Below are positions 5,636 to 7,008 of a stretch of 7,008 nt of DNA, piece by piece. Source of the DNA: JALTBU01 sp964410645 (lineage in GTDB: Bacteria; Campylobacterota; Campylobacteria; Campylobacterales; Nautiliaceae). Location: contig CAYPHV010000055.1 in NCBI GenBank assembly GCA_964410645.1, positions 1 through 7,008 of the forward strand. Reading direction: 5' to 3'. The translations under genes and the position numbers were made by a program. The notes beneath the pieces were generated by a model. It was not told the DNA's origin. It made no database searches and worked only from the letters and a program-made list of their open reading frames with translations. The stretch's first letter is position 1; each line of letters starts with the position of its first letter.

Positions 5636-6316
5636 ATGAAAACGTTAGCGGTTGAACTGATTAATTTTAAAACCACCAAAAATTACGACAAAAATTTAGA
5701 AAATATGATTAATTTTATTGAAGATTCAACTGCTGATTTTATTCTTTTTCCGGAAGCGGCACTCACCGGATTTGACTATGAAAACTGGCAAAAAGCAAAT
5801 AATTTTGGTAAAACCGCAATAGAACAGTTATCCAAAATAAAAAAGGCTTTTGCTTTTACCGTAATTAAAGATAATAAAAATTATTTTTGTTTTTTTGATC
5901 ACGGACTTGTTTACAAAAGAGCAAAGTATAATTTATTTGGAATGGAAAATAAATATTTTAAAGCCGGTTTTAAGCCCGAAGTTTTTGAATGGAGAGGATT
6001 AAAGATAGCTTCTTTAATCTGTTTCGAGTTGAGGTTTGTTTTATATTGGGAACAATTTAAAGGAATTGATATTGTCTTAATTCCTTCGAGGTGGGGAAAA
6101 AATAGAATTGAACATTTTAAAATTTTGAATAAAGCGCTTGCCCTTTCAACGCAATCAGAAGTAATGGCTGTTAATTCTGCAAACGAATGTGCATATTCGT
6201 GTGCTTTAAACGCTTGGGGAGAAGGGCTTGTAAGCCAAAATGAAATATCAGGTACTGTTATTAATTTAAATAAAAATACAAAAATCAGAAAAAAATTAGA
6301 TATAGGAATTAAATGA
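5636..6316 (+). CDS. Nitrilase-superfamily (carbon-nitrogen hydrolase) protein
   Basis: Probable cytoplasmic amidase; the substrate is not determined. The nitrilase catalytic triad is present in order in 226 residues: glutamate in FPEAALTGF (E40), lysine in the VYKRAKYNLF strand (K97) and the nucleophilic cysteine in SLICFELRF (C129). The protein is short for the superfamily (most are 260-300 aa), with compact loops and an abbreviated C-terminus. C-N hydrolases of this type include omega-amidase/Nit2, deaminated-glutathione amidase and carbamoyl-putrescine amidase, and I cannot choose between them. The ICFELRF surrounding (cysteine, then E and R) fits the omega-amidase/Nit-like branch best. 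The ATG abuts the purB stop and the TGA overlaps the pcm start by 4 bases, so it is translated from the purB message. Confidence 0.85.
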   Translation: MKTLAVELINFKTTKNYDKNLENMINFIEDSTADFILFPEAALTGFDYENWQKANNFGKTAIEQLSKIKKAFAFTVIKDNKNYFCFFDHGLVYKRAKYNLFGMENKYFKAGFKPEVFEWRGLKIASLICFELRFVLYWEQFKGIDIVLIPSRWGKNRIEHFKILNKALALSTQSEVMAVNSANECAYSCALNAWGEGLVSQNEISGTVINLNKNTKIRKKLDIGIK

Positions 6317-6924
6317 ATCTTGTTTTAGCTGAAAAACTGGCAGATTTTGTTGAACTCGGCCCTAAAGAATATGAAGCATTTTGTGAAATTGACAGAAAAT
6401 ATTTTGTTCCCATAGGATTTCAGCATAAAGCATATGAAATTAGTGCTATACCTCTAAGCGAGCATTCTACTATTTCCTCACCGTTAACTGTTGCTAAAAT
6501 GACATATTATTTAAAATTGAATAATGTGGATTCGGTTCTTGAAATTGGATGTGGAAGTGGATATCAGGCTGCCATTTTGTCTAAGATTGTAAGAAGAGTT
6601 TTTACTGTTGATAGAATATGCCCTCTTATAGAAAAAGCAAAACAAAAATTTAAAAATTTAAAATTATTTAATATTAACGCTAAATGTGATGATGGAAGAG
6701 AAGGATGGAAAACATATGCGCCTTACGACAGAATACTTTTATCTGCTTATGCTGATAATATTGAAAAAAAAATATTTTCCCAGATAAAAGAAGACGGCTT
6801 TGTTTTGGCGCCTGTTAAATATAAAAATGAGCAGATAATTACCAGATTATATAAAAATGGAAAAATAGAAAAATTGGAAAAGTGCGAATTTGTGCCGATA
6901 AAACAGGGTTTAAAAAAATATTAA
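6313..6924 (+). CDS. pcm: Protein-L-isoaspartate O-methyltransferase
   Basis: Repairs aged proteins by methylating L-isoaspartyl residues formed from Asn and Asp, using S-adenosylmethionine, in the cytoplasm. The 203-residue protein has the family-specific block HSTISSPLTVAKM (51-63, active-site serine region), the SAM-binding motif I VLEIGCGSGYQAA (75-87), an acidic motif II end FTVD (97-100), the DDGREGW segment (126-132, equivalent to the family's GDGxxGW), and the closing FVPIKQG. Length matches bacterial Pcm (about 205-215 aa). The start ATG overlaps the TGA of the nitrilase-like gene by 4 bases (ATGA), indicating translational coupling. It is the last gene of the purB operon within the window. 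No hairpin terminator follows it. Confidence 0.93.
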   Translation: MNLVLAEKLADFVELGPKEYEAFCEIDRKYFVPIGFQHKAYEISAIPLSEHSTISSPLTVAKMTYYLKLNNVDSVLEIGCGSGYQAAILSKIVRRVFTVDRICPLIEKAKQKFKNLKLFNINAKCDDGREGWKTYAPYDRILLSAYADNIEKKIFSQIKEDGFVLAPVKYKNEQIITRLYKNGKIEKLEKCEFVPIKQGLKKY

Positions 6925-6954
6925 TCAAAAAAATAAAAAATTAATAATATTTCC

Positions 6955-6983
6955 TTGACAATAGGAAAAATATTTATTATACT
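6955..6983 (+). promoter_or_regulatory. Near-consensus sigma-70 promoter for a gene beyond the window
   Basis: A perfect -35, TTGACA (6955-6960), is followed after exactly 17 bases by -10 TATACT (6978-6983), predicting a start near 6990. This is the strongest promoter in the window and the only one with a perfect -35. The transcribed part visible (to 7008) has no start codon, so the gene it serves is unknown; a stable RNA or ribosomal gene would fit such strength, but this is a guess. A small dyad, TTTCCT (6950-6955) and AGGAAA (6963-6968), encloses the -35. Confidence 0.8.
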
Positions 6984-7008
6984 TTCATTCCCAAAACGCA
7001 AACAAGCG

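Noticed and set aside
6640..6680. AAATTTAAAA-type short repeats
   Set aside because: They lie in the pcm coding region and simply reflect Lys, Phe and Leu codons in AT-rich DNA; no regular repeat unit or spacer is present.
1..7008. CRISPR array, insertion sequence, phage or defence genes
   Set aside because: I saw no direct repeats with regular spacers, no transposase or integrase motifs and no terminal inverted repeats; nearly all bases are covered by recognised genes.

Overview
The window is AT-rich and gene-dense. Overlapping reading frames, short divergent promoters with extended -10 boxes (TGnTATAAT) and the gene families themselves point to a Campylobacterota (epsilonproteobacterial) chromosome. 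A Nautiliales-like vent organism is my best guess from the protein sequences, but this is an inference without a database search. I see no mobile element, prophage, CRISPR array or defence system.

Layout. (1) Bases 1-227, + strand: the 3' end of a protein resembling the C-terminus of patatin-like phospholipases, apparently split by a one-base frame break at a T7 run. (2) Bases 214-2866, - strand: a tightly overlapping metal-uptake operon, transcribed in the order Fur-family regulator, substrate-binding protein ZnuA, ATPase ZnuC, permease ZnuB. It is preceded by a perfect 7-1-7 palindrome typical of Fur-family operators, placed on the promoter. (3) Bases 2968-3043, + strand: tRNA-Asn(GTT) with an encoded CCA, driven by a promoter divergent from the metal operon. 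(4) Bases 3051-4255, - strand: tatB followed by an RluA-family pseudouridine synthase, joined by a one-base TAATG overlap. (5) Bases 4298-6924, + strand: purB, a nitrilase-superfamily amidohydrolase and pcm, with junctions of 0 and -4 bases, so almost certainly one operon. (6) Bases 6925-7008: a near-consensus sigma-70 promoter for a gene beyond the window.

How the parts work together. The first gene of the metal operon probably senses the metal, most likely zinc, and represses its own operon. The three transporter genes supply a complete high-affinity ABC importer: periplasmic binding protein, ATPase and membrane channel. The tatB-rluA pair and the purB-nitrilase-pcm operon diverge from a 42-bp gap in which the two -10 boxes overlap. 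The gene content is mostly housekeeping. The points most worth a second look are the regulatory architecture (autoregulated, possibly leaderless regulator transcript; overlapping divergent promoters), the altered first metal ligand of ZnuA, and the frame break at the left edge. I do not see an undescribed multi-gene system here.
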